A DNA stretch of 7,701 nt from NCBI GenBank assembly GCA_016209725.1, contig JACQVO010000015.1:1-7701 (forward strand), read 5' to 3'. The translations under genes and the position numbers were made by a program. Each line of letters starts with the position of its first letter. The stretch's first letter is position 1. Below, in pieces: positions 1 to 5,617 of this stretch. The notes under the pieces are model-generated. The model searched no databases, was not told the origin of the DNA, and saw nothing but the letters and a program-made list of their open reading frames with translations. The stretch comes from Candidatus Methylomirabilota bacterium. Lineage in GTDB: Bacteria > Methylomirabilota > Methylomirabilia > Methylomirabilales > 2-02-FULL-66-22.

Positions 1-237
1 ATCCGGCTTCAGATCATTGATGGCGTCTATTCGCGGGTTCTTCTGGCCCCCGACCTTGGGCTTGGTCGCGACCCCCTCCGGCGGCTCGGTGCAGAACTTG
101 GTGACTCCCACCACCCGATCCCCGACCCCCAGCCTGAAGAAAATCTCGGTGATGCTGGGGATCAGACTGACGATCCGGCGGGCCGGCTCCACCAGCTCGA
201 ACGGATTGCCGAAGGCATCCTTGACCGCGATACCCAT
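1..237 (-). CDS. BtuF-like helical-backbone substrate-binding protein, N-terminal part (partial)
   Basis: The first 79 codons of a protein cut by the window's left edge. The sequence resembles the periplasmic-binding fold of cobalamin/iron-siderophore ABC transporter receptors (BtuF/FepB family): RRIVSLIPSITEIFFRLGVG, then DRVVGVTKFCTEPPEG, then KVGGQKNPRIDAINDLKPD. The VGVT..C..P and VGG.KNP patterns are typical of cobalamin-binding-type members. The protein starts almost directly at the mature domain (MGIAVKDAFGNPFELVEP), with no signal peptide or lipobox. It is therefore either cytoplasmic, as reported annotations of such stand-alone receptors often imply, or the start is wrong. No better upstream start is visible; GGGA lies 6 bases before the ATG at 237. 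The ligand is not determined, and a role beside rtcB is unclear. Confidence 0.82.
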   Translation of the reverse strand, partial: MGIAVKDAFGNPFELVEPARRIVSLIPSITEIFFRLGVGDRVVGVTKFCTEPPEGVATKPKVGGQKNPRIDAINDLKPD

Positions 238-286
238 CCTTGTTCCCGTCAGTCTGAAGATGCCTGCCCCATTCCCACTCTCGACG

Positions 287-376
287 CTCGGCTCCCCCGC
301 TCCGCTTCGCGTTCCGGGGCACGGTCAGCACCCGGCTCTCGGGTCTCCCCTCTGCTGCCCCCCTCGGCTCTCGGCT
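287..376. repeat. Degenerate CTCGGCT heptamer tract after rtcB
   Basis: Two tandem CTCGGCT units (363-369, 370-376) abut the rtcB stop. Another copy is at 287-293, and related pieces (CGGCTCTCGGGTCTC) occur near 333-347. The 139-bp spacer 238-376 holds nothing else recognisable: no hairpin with T-run and no start-linked frame resembling a protein. Confidence 0.5.
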
Positions 377-1825
377 CTATCCTTTGATGCACCCGATCGG
401 CTTCAGCTTCGCCACCATCTTGGAGATGCCGGCGTTGTGGCAGACCGTGACCACATCCTGAACGTTCTTGTACGCCTCCGGCATCTCCTCCTTCACGGAG
501 TCGCGCCCGGTCGCGCGGACGTACACCCCGTGGGTGTCCTCCAGCTCGCGCTCGATGGCGCGCCCCTTGGCGGCGCGCACGGCCGCCGCGCGGCTCAAGA
601 GCCTTCCGGCCCCGTGGCAGGTGCTGCCGAAGGTCTCCAGCATGGCGCCGCGGGTGCCCACCAGGACGAAAGACGCCCGTCCCATGTCCCCGGGGACCAG
701 GACCGGCTGCCCGATGCTCCGGTATCGCTCGGGCAGCTCGGGGTGCCCGGGCGGGAATGCCCGCGTGGCGCCCTTGCGGTGGACGAGGAGCGACATCCGT
801 TTTCCATCCACCTCGTGCTCCTCGAGCTTGGCGATGTTGTGGGCCACATCGTAGACCAGCGACATCCCCAGATCGCGGGGCGACTAGCGGAACACCTTGT
901 GGAAGACCTCCCGGGCCCAGTGGGTCAGGCACTGGCGATTGGCCCAGGCATAGTTGGCGGCGGCCCGCATGGCGCCGAGGTAGGCCCTGGCCTCCTCGGA
1001 TCGGAGCGGGGTGCAGGCCAACTGGCGATCGGGAAGTTCGATCCCGTATTTCCGCATCGCCCGTTCCATGGTGGCCAGATAATCGGTGCAGACCTGGTGG
1101 CCGAAGCCGCGTGAACCGCTGTGAATCATCACCGTCACCTGACCCGGGAAGAGCCCCAGGACATTGGCCGCCGGCTCATCGTAGATCTTTTCGACGATCT
1201 GGACCTCGAGGAAGTGGTTCCCGGACCCAAGGGTTCCGAGCTGCGACCGGCCCCGCTCGTTGGCCTTGGGGCTCACCGCGTCGGGATCCGCACCCTGGAT
1301 GCAACCGGAAGCCTCGGCTGTCACCAGGTCCTCCGGCTCGCCCAGGCCCTCCTCCACCGCCCACGCCGCCCCCCGCTCCAGGGGCTCGCGGGCGTTCTCG
1401 CGGGTGAGGCGGACCTTGCCCTGAGATCCCACGCCGCTCGGAACCGCGGCGAACAGACCATTGACCACCTCCTTGAGGCGCGGCAGGGCCTCCGTCTTGG
1501 TCAGCTCCGTCCGCAGGAGCCGCACGCCGCAGTTGATGTCATAGCCCACGCCCCCCGGTGTCACCACGCCGGTCTCCGGCTCGGTCGCCACCACCGCCCC
1601 AATGGGGAGGCCGTAGCCCTGGTGGATATCGGGCATGGCGTAGGCGGCCTTCACGATGCCCGGCAGCATGGCCGAGTTGGCGGCCTGCTCCAGCGACAGG
1701 TCGTTTCGGATCTGCTCCATGAGCTTCTCGTCGGCGAAGATGATGGCCGGGACCCGCATCCCGGGCTTGGCGGTCGGCGGAATCCGCCAGCGGTACTCGT
1801 CCACGCGCTCGATGGGCACGCTCAT
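377..1825 (-). CDS. rtcB: RtcB RNA-splicing ligase, full-length frame interrupted by one in-frame TAG
   Basis: RtcB joins RNA 2',3'-cyclic-phosphate or 3'-phosphate ends to 5'-OH ends using GTP and Mn2+, in tRNA splicing or RNA repair. The frame spans 482 codons, the usual family length. Residues expected from the archaeal enzyme are present: Asp96 and Cys99 in GGVGYDINCGVRL, His204 in LGSGNHFLE, His235 in IHSGSRGFGHQ, His329 in VYDVAHNIAK, and the guanylylated His404 in GSTCHGAGR, with KG at the C-terminus. Codon 314 (886-884) is TAG, between HKVFR and SPRDLGMSLVYDVAHN. The frame is unchanged across it. A product stopping there lacks His329 and His404 and should be inactive alone. ATG 1825 is preferred (AGGGGG 8 bases upstream) over GTG 1834. 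The terminal stop is also TAG. A pseudogene caused by one substitution or a base-call error is the simplest reading; readthrough or a split gene is possible. Confidence 0.93.
884..886 (-). other. In-frame amber codon inside rtcB (codon 314)
   Basis: The context is CGC-TAG-TCG. Upstream and downstream codons read as one RtcB with no frame change. One-base neighbours of TAG include CAG (Gln) and AAG (Lys), either of which would suit this surface linker position. An ATG (865-863) lies 18 bases after the stop, in frame, without an obvious ribosome site. Confidence 0.95.
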
Positions 1826-1851
1826 GCGTCTCACCCCCTTCTTCTATAGGC

Positions 1852-1888
1852 AGCCTAGGCTAAGGGCCCAGCCTTGTCAAGGTGGCCC
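1852..1888 (-). promoter_or_regulatory. Candidate rtcB promoter with overlapping palindromes
   Basis: On the minus strand TTGACA (1880-1875) precedes TAGGCT (1857-1852) by 17 bases. The -35 lies in a near-palindrome centred at 1877 (GGGCC-CAG-CCTTG-T-CAAGG-T-GGCCC, 1864-1888). The -10 lies in a perfect 10-bp palindrome, AGCCTAGGCT (1852-1861). This fits a repressor-controlled promoter for rtcB, but the -10 is weak. No sigma-54 pattern (the type known for E. coli rtcBA) was seen. Confidence 0.35.
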
Positions 1889-1911
1889 AAGGGGATAGAC
1901 CGGACCTGCAT

Positions 1912-1971
1912 CCGCAGATGACGCAGATTCCCCCGGAAACCATTTCAACGTCACCTTAGTGTGATCTGCGG
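1912..1971. repeat. Inverted repeat CCGCAGAT/ATCTGCGG with internal CGCAGAT direct repeat
   Basis: Perfect 8-bp arms at 1912-1919 and 1964-1971 enclose 44 bases. The left arm is followed by a direct copy, giving CGCAGAT-GA-CGCAGAT (1913-1928). It lies in the vapC-rtcB spacer. It could be a remnant of a small intergenic repeat element. No gene is visible within 1835-2054. Confidence 0.5.
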
Positions 1972-2054
1972 AAAAAGGAGTGGTGAATCGGGGGCACAGG
2001 TCAGGTGAAAAAGTCCTCGGCAAGAATCATACGGCAAGGAGGGCAGGGAGGGGC

Positions 2055-2522
2055 TCAGCCTCGGGCAGGAACGACGTCATCCAGGATGAGAATCTCAAGA
2101 TCCGTTATTCGTTTGAACGCCGGGTCGTTGCTGACGAATCCGGTTGCCCCGGCCATGACTGCCGTCGCGACCTGGATCATATCCGGCATGGGCTGACCAT
2201 GAACCGCCCGGAATCGGGCTGCGGCTTCCGCGATGCTTCGGGTGACCTCGCACAGTCGGAGATTGGGAAACGTCGTGAGGAGCCGCCGATAGTCCTCCGC
2301 CGCCACGTCGTTTCCGTCTCCAAGGGGTTTCACGAGAACCTCGGCCAGCGAGATGATCGAGGTGACCCCCTGATGGGATCCCGCCTCCCAGGCATCCAGG
2401 ATGACCTGGGTCGCCGAGATGTAGCGCGGGTGTTCTTGCAGGTGGTAGATGAAGACCATCGTGTCCGCTGCCACCACATGGTGGCGCTTCAAAAACTGGC
2501 CGAGGGAAGGCCTCAGCGCCAC
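2055..2522 (-). CDS. PIN-domain ribonuclease toxin (VapC-like)
   Basis: A 155-residue PIN-domain protein, slightly longer than typical VapC toxins (about 130-145). The acidic metal-binding residues expected of a PIN nuclease are visible: Asp20 in VVAADTMVFIYHLQ, Glu61 in SIISLAEVLVKP, Asp114 in QPMPDMIQVATAV, and Asp133 in GFVSNDPAFKRI. VapC enzymes cleave tRNA or rRNA with Mg2+ and slow growth when the antitoxin is lost. The start is GTG at 2522, overlapping the antitoxin end by 10 bases, with AGGAG 8 bases upstream; GTGs at codons 16 and 17 would give a shorter canonical PIN N-terminus. All catalytic residues are intact, so the toxin appears active. The target RNA cannot be read from sequence. 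It ends in TGA, followed by a 229-bp spacer before rtcB. Confidence 0.88.
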   Translation of the reverse strand: MALRPSLGQFLKRHHVVAADTMVFIYHLQEHPRYISATQVILDAWEAGSHQGVTSIISLAEVLVKPLGDGNDVAAEDYRRLLTTFPNLRLCEVTRSIAEAAARFRAVHGQPMPDMIQVATAVMAGATGFVSNDPAFKRITDLEILILDDVVPARG

Positions 2523-2749
2523 CCTTTCCGCTCCTCTCTCACGTAGGCCCTGGCATCCACGTTTTCCCAGACCTCCTTGTGCAGCCCGCGCAGCCGCTTG
2601 GCATAGCTTCTGGGCCGTGGCACCAGGACAATGGTGTTGCCCCGCACCTCTACCAGCAGCCCGTCGCCCGCTTCCAAGCCGAGTCGGCGCCTCACCTCCC
2701 GCGGGATGACAATTTGGTATTTGGCGCTGAGCTTGACCATGCCTCCCAT
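2513..2749 (-). CDS. AbrB/VapB-family antitoxin
   Basis: A 78-residue protein with an N-terminal SpoVT/AbrB swapped-hairpin domain: MVKLSAKYQIVIPREVRRRLG followed by EAGDGLLVEVRGNTIVLVP (about residues 4-45). A charged C-terminal tail would bind and block the toxin. AbrB-fold antitoxins bind operator DNA as dimers and neutralise the cognate PIN ribonuclease. Three in-frame ATGs lie close together (2755, 2749, 2740). The one at 2749 is chosen because AAAGGAG lies 7 bases upstream, while the sites for the other two are only one base away. Its TGA lies 8 bases past the first base of the downstream toxin frame, so the genes overlap and are coupled, the usual antitoxin-first order. The specific VapB subfamily is not certain. 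Confidence 0.88.
   Translation of the reverse strand: MGGMVKLSAKYQIVIPREVRRRLGLEAGDGLLVEVRGNTIVLVPRPRSYAKRLRGLHKEVWENVDARAYVREERKGWR
2531..2535 (-). promoter_or_regulatory. Ribosome binding site deciding the PIN toxin start
   Basis: AGGAG on the minus strand, inside the end of the antitoxin gene, lies 8 bases before the GTG at 2522. It supports this GTG as the toxin start. Confidence 0.55.
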
Positions 2750-2785
2750 CGCCATTCTCCTTTACTTCTATGAAATAGACTTTAC

Positions 2786-2814
2786 CTCTTACCATTTGTT
2801 GAACGGTATGTCAA
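2786..2814 (-). promoter_or_regulatory. Candidate promoter of the vapBC-like pair
   Basis: A perfect TTGACA (2814-2809) is followed after 17 bases by TAAGAG (2791-2786), a weak -10 matching three of six consensus bases. The surrounding 2760-2830 is clearly more AT-rich than the genes. The -35 lies in an imperfect palindrome, GTTTGACATACCGTTCAAC (2816-2798), a plausible binding site for the AbrB-type antitoxin, which in such pairs often represses its own operon. The autoregulation is inferred. Confidence 0.4.
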
Positions 2815-2952
2815 ACGTCTTTCATTTTCCCTGGGTGACATCAGCATAGACGAGATCCCTACCGTCCTGGTGGTCCGGCGGAGAGACCTCCCACCCGAGA
2901 ATGCCAAGCACAGGGCCGCGGGCGGGGCAGAGTCAGGATCCGGAGAGTCGGG

Positions 2953-4035
2953 TCAAACCGTGGCCAGGATTTCGTAGCGGGTGTTGCGGCGGGCGGGGGT
3001 GAGGCCGGCGTCCTTGATGAGCCGCTCGATTTCGGCCAGCGGGATCATGAAGACCGCCCCCTTGGCCGTCACCACGTTTTCCTCGATCACCGTGCTGCCC
3101 ATGTCGTTGACGCCGTACTGGAGGGCGATCTGGCCGATCTTGGGTCCCTGGGTCAGCCAGGAGGCCTGGATGTTGGGGATGTTGTCCAGCATGATCCGTG
3201 AGATCGCCACCGTCCGGAGATAATCGAACCCGCTGGCCCGCTTCACGCTCGGCAGGTGGGTCCCCTCCGGCTGAAAACTCCAGGGGATGAAGGCGCGGAA
3301 CCCGCCCGTCTCGTCCTGCAGGTCGCGGACCTTGACCAGGTGCTCGACCCGCTGTTCCACCGTCTCCACCGAGCCGTACATCATGGTCACCGTGGACGGG
3401 ATGCCGAGCCGGTGGGCCGTCTGCATGAAGTTGAGCCAGGCGGCCGCGGAATCCTTCAGCGGCGCGATCTGCTCCCGCACCTCGTCCACCAGCATCTCCG
3501 CCCCCGCCCCCGGGATGGAGTCCAGTCCGGCGGCCTTGAGGCGGACCAGGCAGTCTCGCTCGCTCAGGTTGGAGATCTTGGCCAGGTAGATGATCTCGGC
3601 CGGCGACAACCCGTGGATGTGGACGGGGAACCGCGCCTTGATGGCGCGGAACAGGTCCTCGAAGTATTCGATCTTGAGTGCCGGATTCAGCCCGCCCTGG
3701 ATCAGGATCTCGGTCCCCCCCAGGTCCAGCAGTTCCTGGATCTTCCGGAAGATCTCCCCCCGCGGCAGGACGTAGCCCCCCTCGGCTCCGGGCAGCCGGT
3801 AGAAGCTGCAGAACTTGCACTGCACCCAGCAGACGTTGGTGTAGTTGATGTTCCGCCCCACAACGTAGGTGACCCGGTCCTCCGGATGCAGGCGGCGCCG
3901 GAGCAGATTTGCCCAGGCGGAGAGCTGCAGGGGGTTCGCCTCGCGGAACAGGCGCACCCCATCCGCGAACGAGAGCCGCTCACCCGCGACGACCTTCTCC
4001 TCGATGCTGGCCAGACTGCTGTCCGTGAATCGCAT
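2953..4035 (-). CDS. mqnC: Cyclic dehypoxanthinyl futalosine synthase MqnC (radical SAM)
   Basis: A 360-residue radical-SAM cyclase that closes dehypoxanthine futalosine into its cyclic form in menaquinone synthesis. The cluster motif is NYTNVCWVQCKFCSFYR with Cys69, Cys73 and Cys76; CWVQCKFCSFYR is typical of MqnC. Further blocks are TEILIQGGLNP, HIHGLSPAEIIYLA, GLDSIPGAGAEMLVDEVR, MMYGSVETVEQRVEHL, RDLQDETGGFRAFIPWSFQ, GTHLP and NDMGSTVIEENVV. The ATG at 4035 is chosen because the alternative GTG at 4056 lies inside the 7-bp repeat array and would add seven non-family residues. A purine-rich AGGGGAAGAG tract upstream can act as ribosome site. The 45-bp gap to mqnE, its paralogue from the same pathway, indicates one operon. 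It ends in TGA, with no clear terminator after it. Confidence 0.94.
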   Translation of the reverse strand: MRFTDSSLASIEEKVVAGERLSFADGVRLFREANPLQLSAWANLLRRRLHPEDRVTYVVGRNINYTNVCWVQCKFCSFYRLPGAEGGYVLPRGEIFRKIQELLDLGGTEILIQGGLNPALKIEYFEDLFRAIKARFPVHIHGLSPAEIIYLAKISNLSERDCLVRLKAAGLDSIPGAGAEMLVDEVREQIAPLKDSAAAWLNFMQTAHRLGIPSTVTMMYGSVETVEQRVEHLVKVRDLQDETGGFRAFIPWSFQPEGTHLPSVKRASGFDYLRTVAISRIMLDNIPNIQASWLTQGPKIGQIALQYGVNDMGSTVIEENVVTAKGAVFMIPLAEIERLIKDAGLTPARRNTRYEILATV

Positions 4036-4049
4036 CCCGAGTGCTCTTC

Positions 4050-4104
4050 CCCTCACCCCTCACCCCTTACGCCTTACGCCTTACGCCTCACCCCTTACCC
4101 CTAC
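4050..4104. repeat. Tandem 7-bp array (GTRAGGS on minus strand) across the mqnE stop
   Basis: Seven consecutive heptamers match SCCTYAC on the plus strand (4050-4098), followed by a 6-base partial unit (4099-4104). On the coding strand they read GTAAGGG, GTGAGGC, GTAAGGC, GTAAGGC, GTAAGGG, GTGAGGG, GTGAGGG. The array encodes the mqnE C-terminal tail, supplies its TAA stop (4083-4081), and fills the gap before mqnC. Because the unit is 7 bases, successive TAA triplets at 4083, 4076 and 4069 fall in three different frames. Confidence 0.9.
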
Positions 4105-5214
4105 CGGCTCTTCACTGACGTTATACAGGGCGTCCCGCTCCACCGGCTCCCGCCCGACCTCGGTGATGAGCTCCATCAGTTGCTCGGTGCTCAGGACCTG
4201 CCGGTGCGAGGTCGTTCCCAGGGCGTGGGTGATCTCGTAATGGGACACGGTGCCGTCGATGTCATCGGCCCCGTACCACAGCGCCATCTGGGCCACCGGC
4301 GGCGTGATCATGATCCAGAAGGCCTTGACGTGGGGGAAGTTGTCCAGCAGGAGGCGGGCGATGGCGATCTCCCGCAGGTTGGCGTAGCCCGTGGTGACGG
4401 GCAGGTGGCTGAGCTCCGTGTGGCTGGGATCGAAGGCGAGCGGGACGAAGCACATGAACCCGCCGGTCTCATCCTGCAGCTCCCGGATGTGGAGCAGGTG
4501 GCGGACCTTCTCCTCCTCGGTTTCGATGTGGCCGTACAGCAGCGTGGCGTTGGACCGGATGCCGGCGGCATGGACCGCGCGCGCCACATCGAACCAGCCC
4601 TGGTTGTCCAGTTTGGCCCGGAAGAGCTCCTCGTGCACCCGGTCGCTGAAGACCTCGGCTCCGCCCCCGGGGCAGGCGGCGAGGCCGGCCGCCTTCAATT
4701 CCGGCATGACCTCCCCCAGGGGGCGCTTGGCCACGCGGGCGATCTGCGCCAGCTCGATCATGGTGAAGGCCTTGAGCTGAGCGTCGGGCCGCGCGGCCTT
4801 CACCGCGCGCAAGAGATCCAGATAATATTGATAGGGGAGTTTCGGATTGATCCCGGCCACCATGTGGATCTCGCGGATCGGCTCCCCATCATACTGGGTC
4901 ACCCGGGCGGCCGCCTGTTCGGGAGTCAGGACATACCCTTTCCCGTCGCCGCTGTTGGGCGCGGCATAGAAGGAGCAGAACTTGCAGAACTTGTTGCAGA
5001 TGTTGGTGTAGTTGACGTGGAGGTTGCGGACGTAATAGGTGCGGGCACCGCTCCACCGTTCGCGCGCCAGGTTGGCCAGGTACCCCACCGCGGTCAGATC
5101 GGGCGTCCGGTAGAGCCGCATCCCGTCCGCGAAATCCAGCCGGCGCCCGTCCAGCACTCTTGCGTGGATCGTCTCCAGCCCCGCCCGGTGGAGCTGGGGC
5201 AGCATGCTTCTCAT
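4081..5214 (-). CDS. mqnE: Aminofutalosine synthase MqnE (radical SAM)
   Basis: A 377-residue radical-SAM enzyme that converts 3-[(1-carboxyvinyl)oxy]benzoate plus S-adenosylmethionine into aminofutalosine, an early step of the futalosine route to menaquinone. The iron-sulfur motif CxxxCxxC is CNKFCKFC (Cys73, Cys77, Cys80), preceded by HVNYTN. Other family blocks are IREIHMVAGINP, KAFTMIELAQIA, CPGGGAEVFSDRVHEELF, RSNATLLYGHIET, RELQDETGGFMCFVPLAF and FWIMITPPVAQMALWYGADD. These fit MqnE better than MqnC or CofG/H. The ATG at 5214 overlaps the upstream TGA; a second ATG at 5205 lies 10 bases after GGAAGG and is an acceptable alternative start. The last residues, VGVRGEA, and the TAA stop are encoded by a 7-bp tandem array, so the tail is probably not conserved. 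Confidence 0.93.
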   Translation of the reverse strand: MRSMLPQLHRAGLETIHARVLDGRRLDFADGMRLYRTPDLTAVGYLANLARERWSGARTYYVRNLHVNYTNICNKFCKFCSFYAAPNSGDGKGYVLTPEQAAARVTQYDGEPIREIHMVAGINPKLPYQYYLDLLRAVKAARPDAQLKAFTMIELAQIARVAKRPLGEVMPELKAAGLAACPGGGAEVFSDRVHEELFRAKLDNQGWFDVARAVHAAGIRSNATLLYGHIETEEEKVRHLLHIRELQDETGGFMCFVPLAFDPSHTELSHLPVTTGYANLREIAIARLLLDNFPHVKAFWIMITPPVAQMALWYGADDIDGTVSHYEITHALGTTSHRQVLSTEQLMELITEVGREPVERDALYNVSEEPVGVRGEA

Positions 5215-5555
5215 GCCTTCCGCTTTTCCCGCCGCGACCCCCCGGGCCCATCGGTCGGGCCGGCCGTTTGTTGCAGCTCGTCGATGCGCCGCAGGACCGC
5301 CGCCGCGTGGGTTTCCTGACGCCGTCGCAGGTCCTGATGATCCTCCACCGAAAGCTTCCCGGACTTGAAGTCGAAGTCCAGTTCTTGGATGGTGGCGTAG
5401 ATCGTCTCCTTCTCCGCCAGAAGGTCTCTGAGGACGTCGGGGGCCTCGGGGTCCTTGGGCGCGGGTTCCGAGGACCGGCCGGACAACAGGAAGAAGGGGG
5501 CCGCCACGAACGCCACGACCAGCACCGCAATTCCCAGCGAGATGACCACCGCCAT
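5211..5555 (-). CDS. Short CcmI-like membrane-anchored coiled-coil protein
   Basis: A 114-residue protein with one N-terminal membrane helix (about 3-24), an acidic/proline linker, a predicted coiled-coil stretch (about 42-96, with LLAEKETIYATIQELDFDF and LSVEDHQDLRRRQE), and a basic tail ending in RREKRKA. The pattern AEKE...ELDFD...GKLS.EDH resembles the N-terminal domain of CcmI (c-type cytochrome biogenesis), but the TPR chaperone domain of full CcmI (usually 300-400 residues) is absent. Position after ccmH supports a role in cytochrome c maturation, perhaps presenting apocytochrome to CcmH; this is inference. The ATG at 5555 has a strong GGAGG 4 bases upstream. Its TGA overlaps the mqnE ATG in an ATGA arrangement, so mqnE translation is probably coupled to it. 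Confidence 0.75.
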   Translation of the reverse strand: MAVVISLGIAVLVVAFVAAPFFLLSGRSSEPAPKDPEAPDVLRDLLAEKETIYATIQELDFDFKSGKLSVEDHQDLRRRQETHAAAVLRRIDELQQTAGPTDGPGGSRREKRKA

Positions 5556-5582
5556 TCGGCCTCCGTGGATTTAAGCAGGTAA

Positions 5583-5605
5583 CCGCCAAGGCGCCAAGAT
5601 CGCCA
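5583..5605. repeat. Short-period repeat (CGCCAAG units) in ccmH / ccmI-like spacer
   Basis: Two consecutive 8-mers of form SCGCCAAG (5583-5590 and 5591-5598) are followed by a decayed third unit, TCGCCA. They lie in the 62-bp gap after ccmH. I recall this kind of degenerate motif from intergenic DNA of environmental bacteria, but cannot verify that here. Confidence 0.5.
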
Positions 5606-5617
5606 TGGCAACACAGT

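Noticed and set aside
884..886. Selenocysteine or frameshift explanation for the rtcB interruption
   Set aside because: Selenocysteine uses TGA, not TAG, and the reading frame is identical on both sides, so no frameshift is needed.
249..932. Minus-strand open frame overlapping the rtcB 3' half
   Set aside because: It is in a different frame from the conserved RtcB residues and is rich in Arg/Gly/Ala, typical of a shadow frame.
17..1114. Long plus-strand open frame opposite rtcB and the btuF-like gene
   Set aside because: It is a GC-bias shadow antisense to strongly recognisable RtcB and BtuF-like proteins, and its translation has no family resemblance.
1864..1888. Intrinsic terminator after vapC
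   Set aside because: The palindrome has only a 1-base centre, no T-run follows on the minus strand, and it lies about 170 bases past the vapC stop, over the rtcB promoter region.
2779..2835. Short minus-strand frame (about 18 codons from ATG) ahead of vapB
   Set aside because: It has no ribosome site, overlaps the likely promoter and has no recognisable content.
2780..2952. Plus-strand frame containing SLGDISIDEIPTVLVV in the mqnC-vapB gap
   Set aside because: It looks protein-like for a few residues but has no usable start codon or ribosome site, and decays into low-complexity sequence antisense to the mqnC end.
4050..4104. CRISPR array or telomere-like repeat reading of the heptamer tract
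   Set aside because: The units are only 7 bp with no spacers, and the tract is internal to an operon.
3256..5319. 687-codon plus-strand open frame opposite mqnC and mqnE
   Set aside because: It is antisense to two clear radical-SAM enzymes and crosses the 7-bp repeat array. The translation is low complexity and resembles nothing known.
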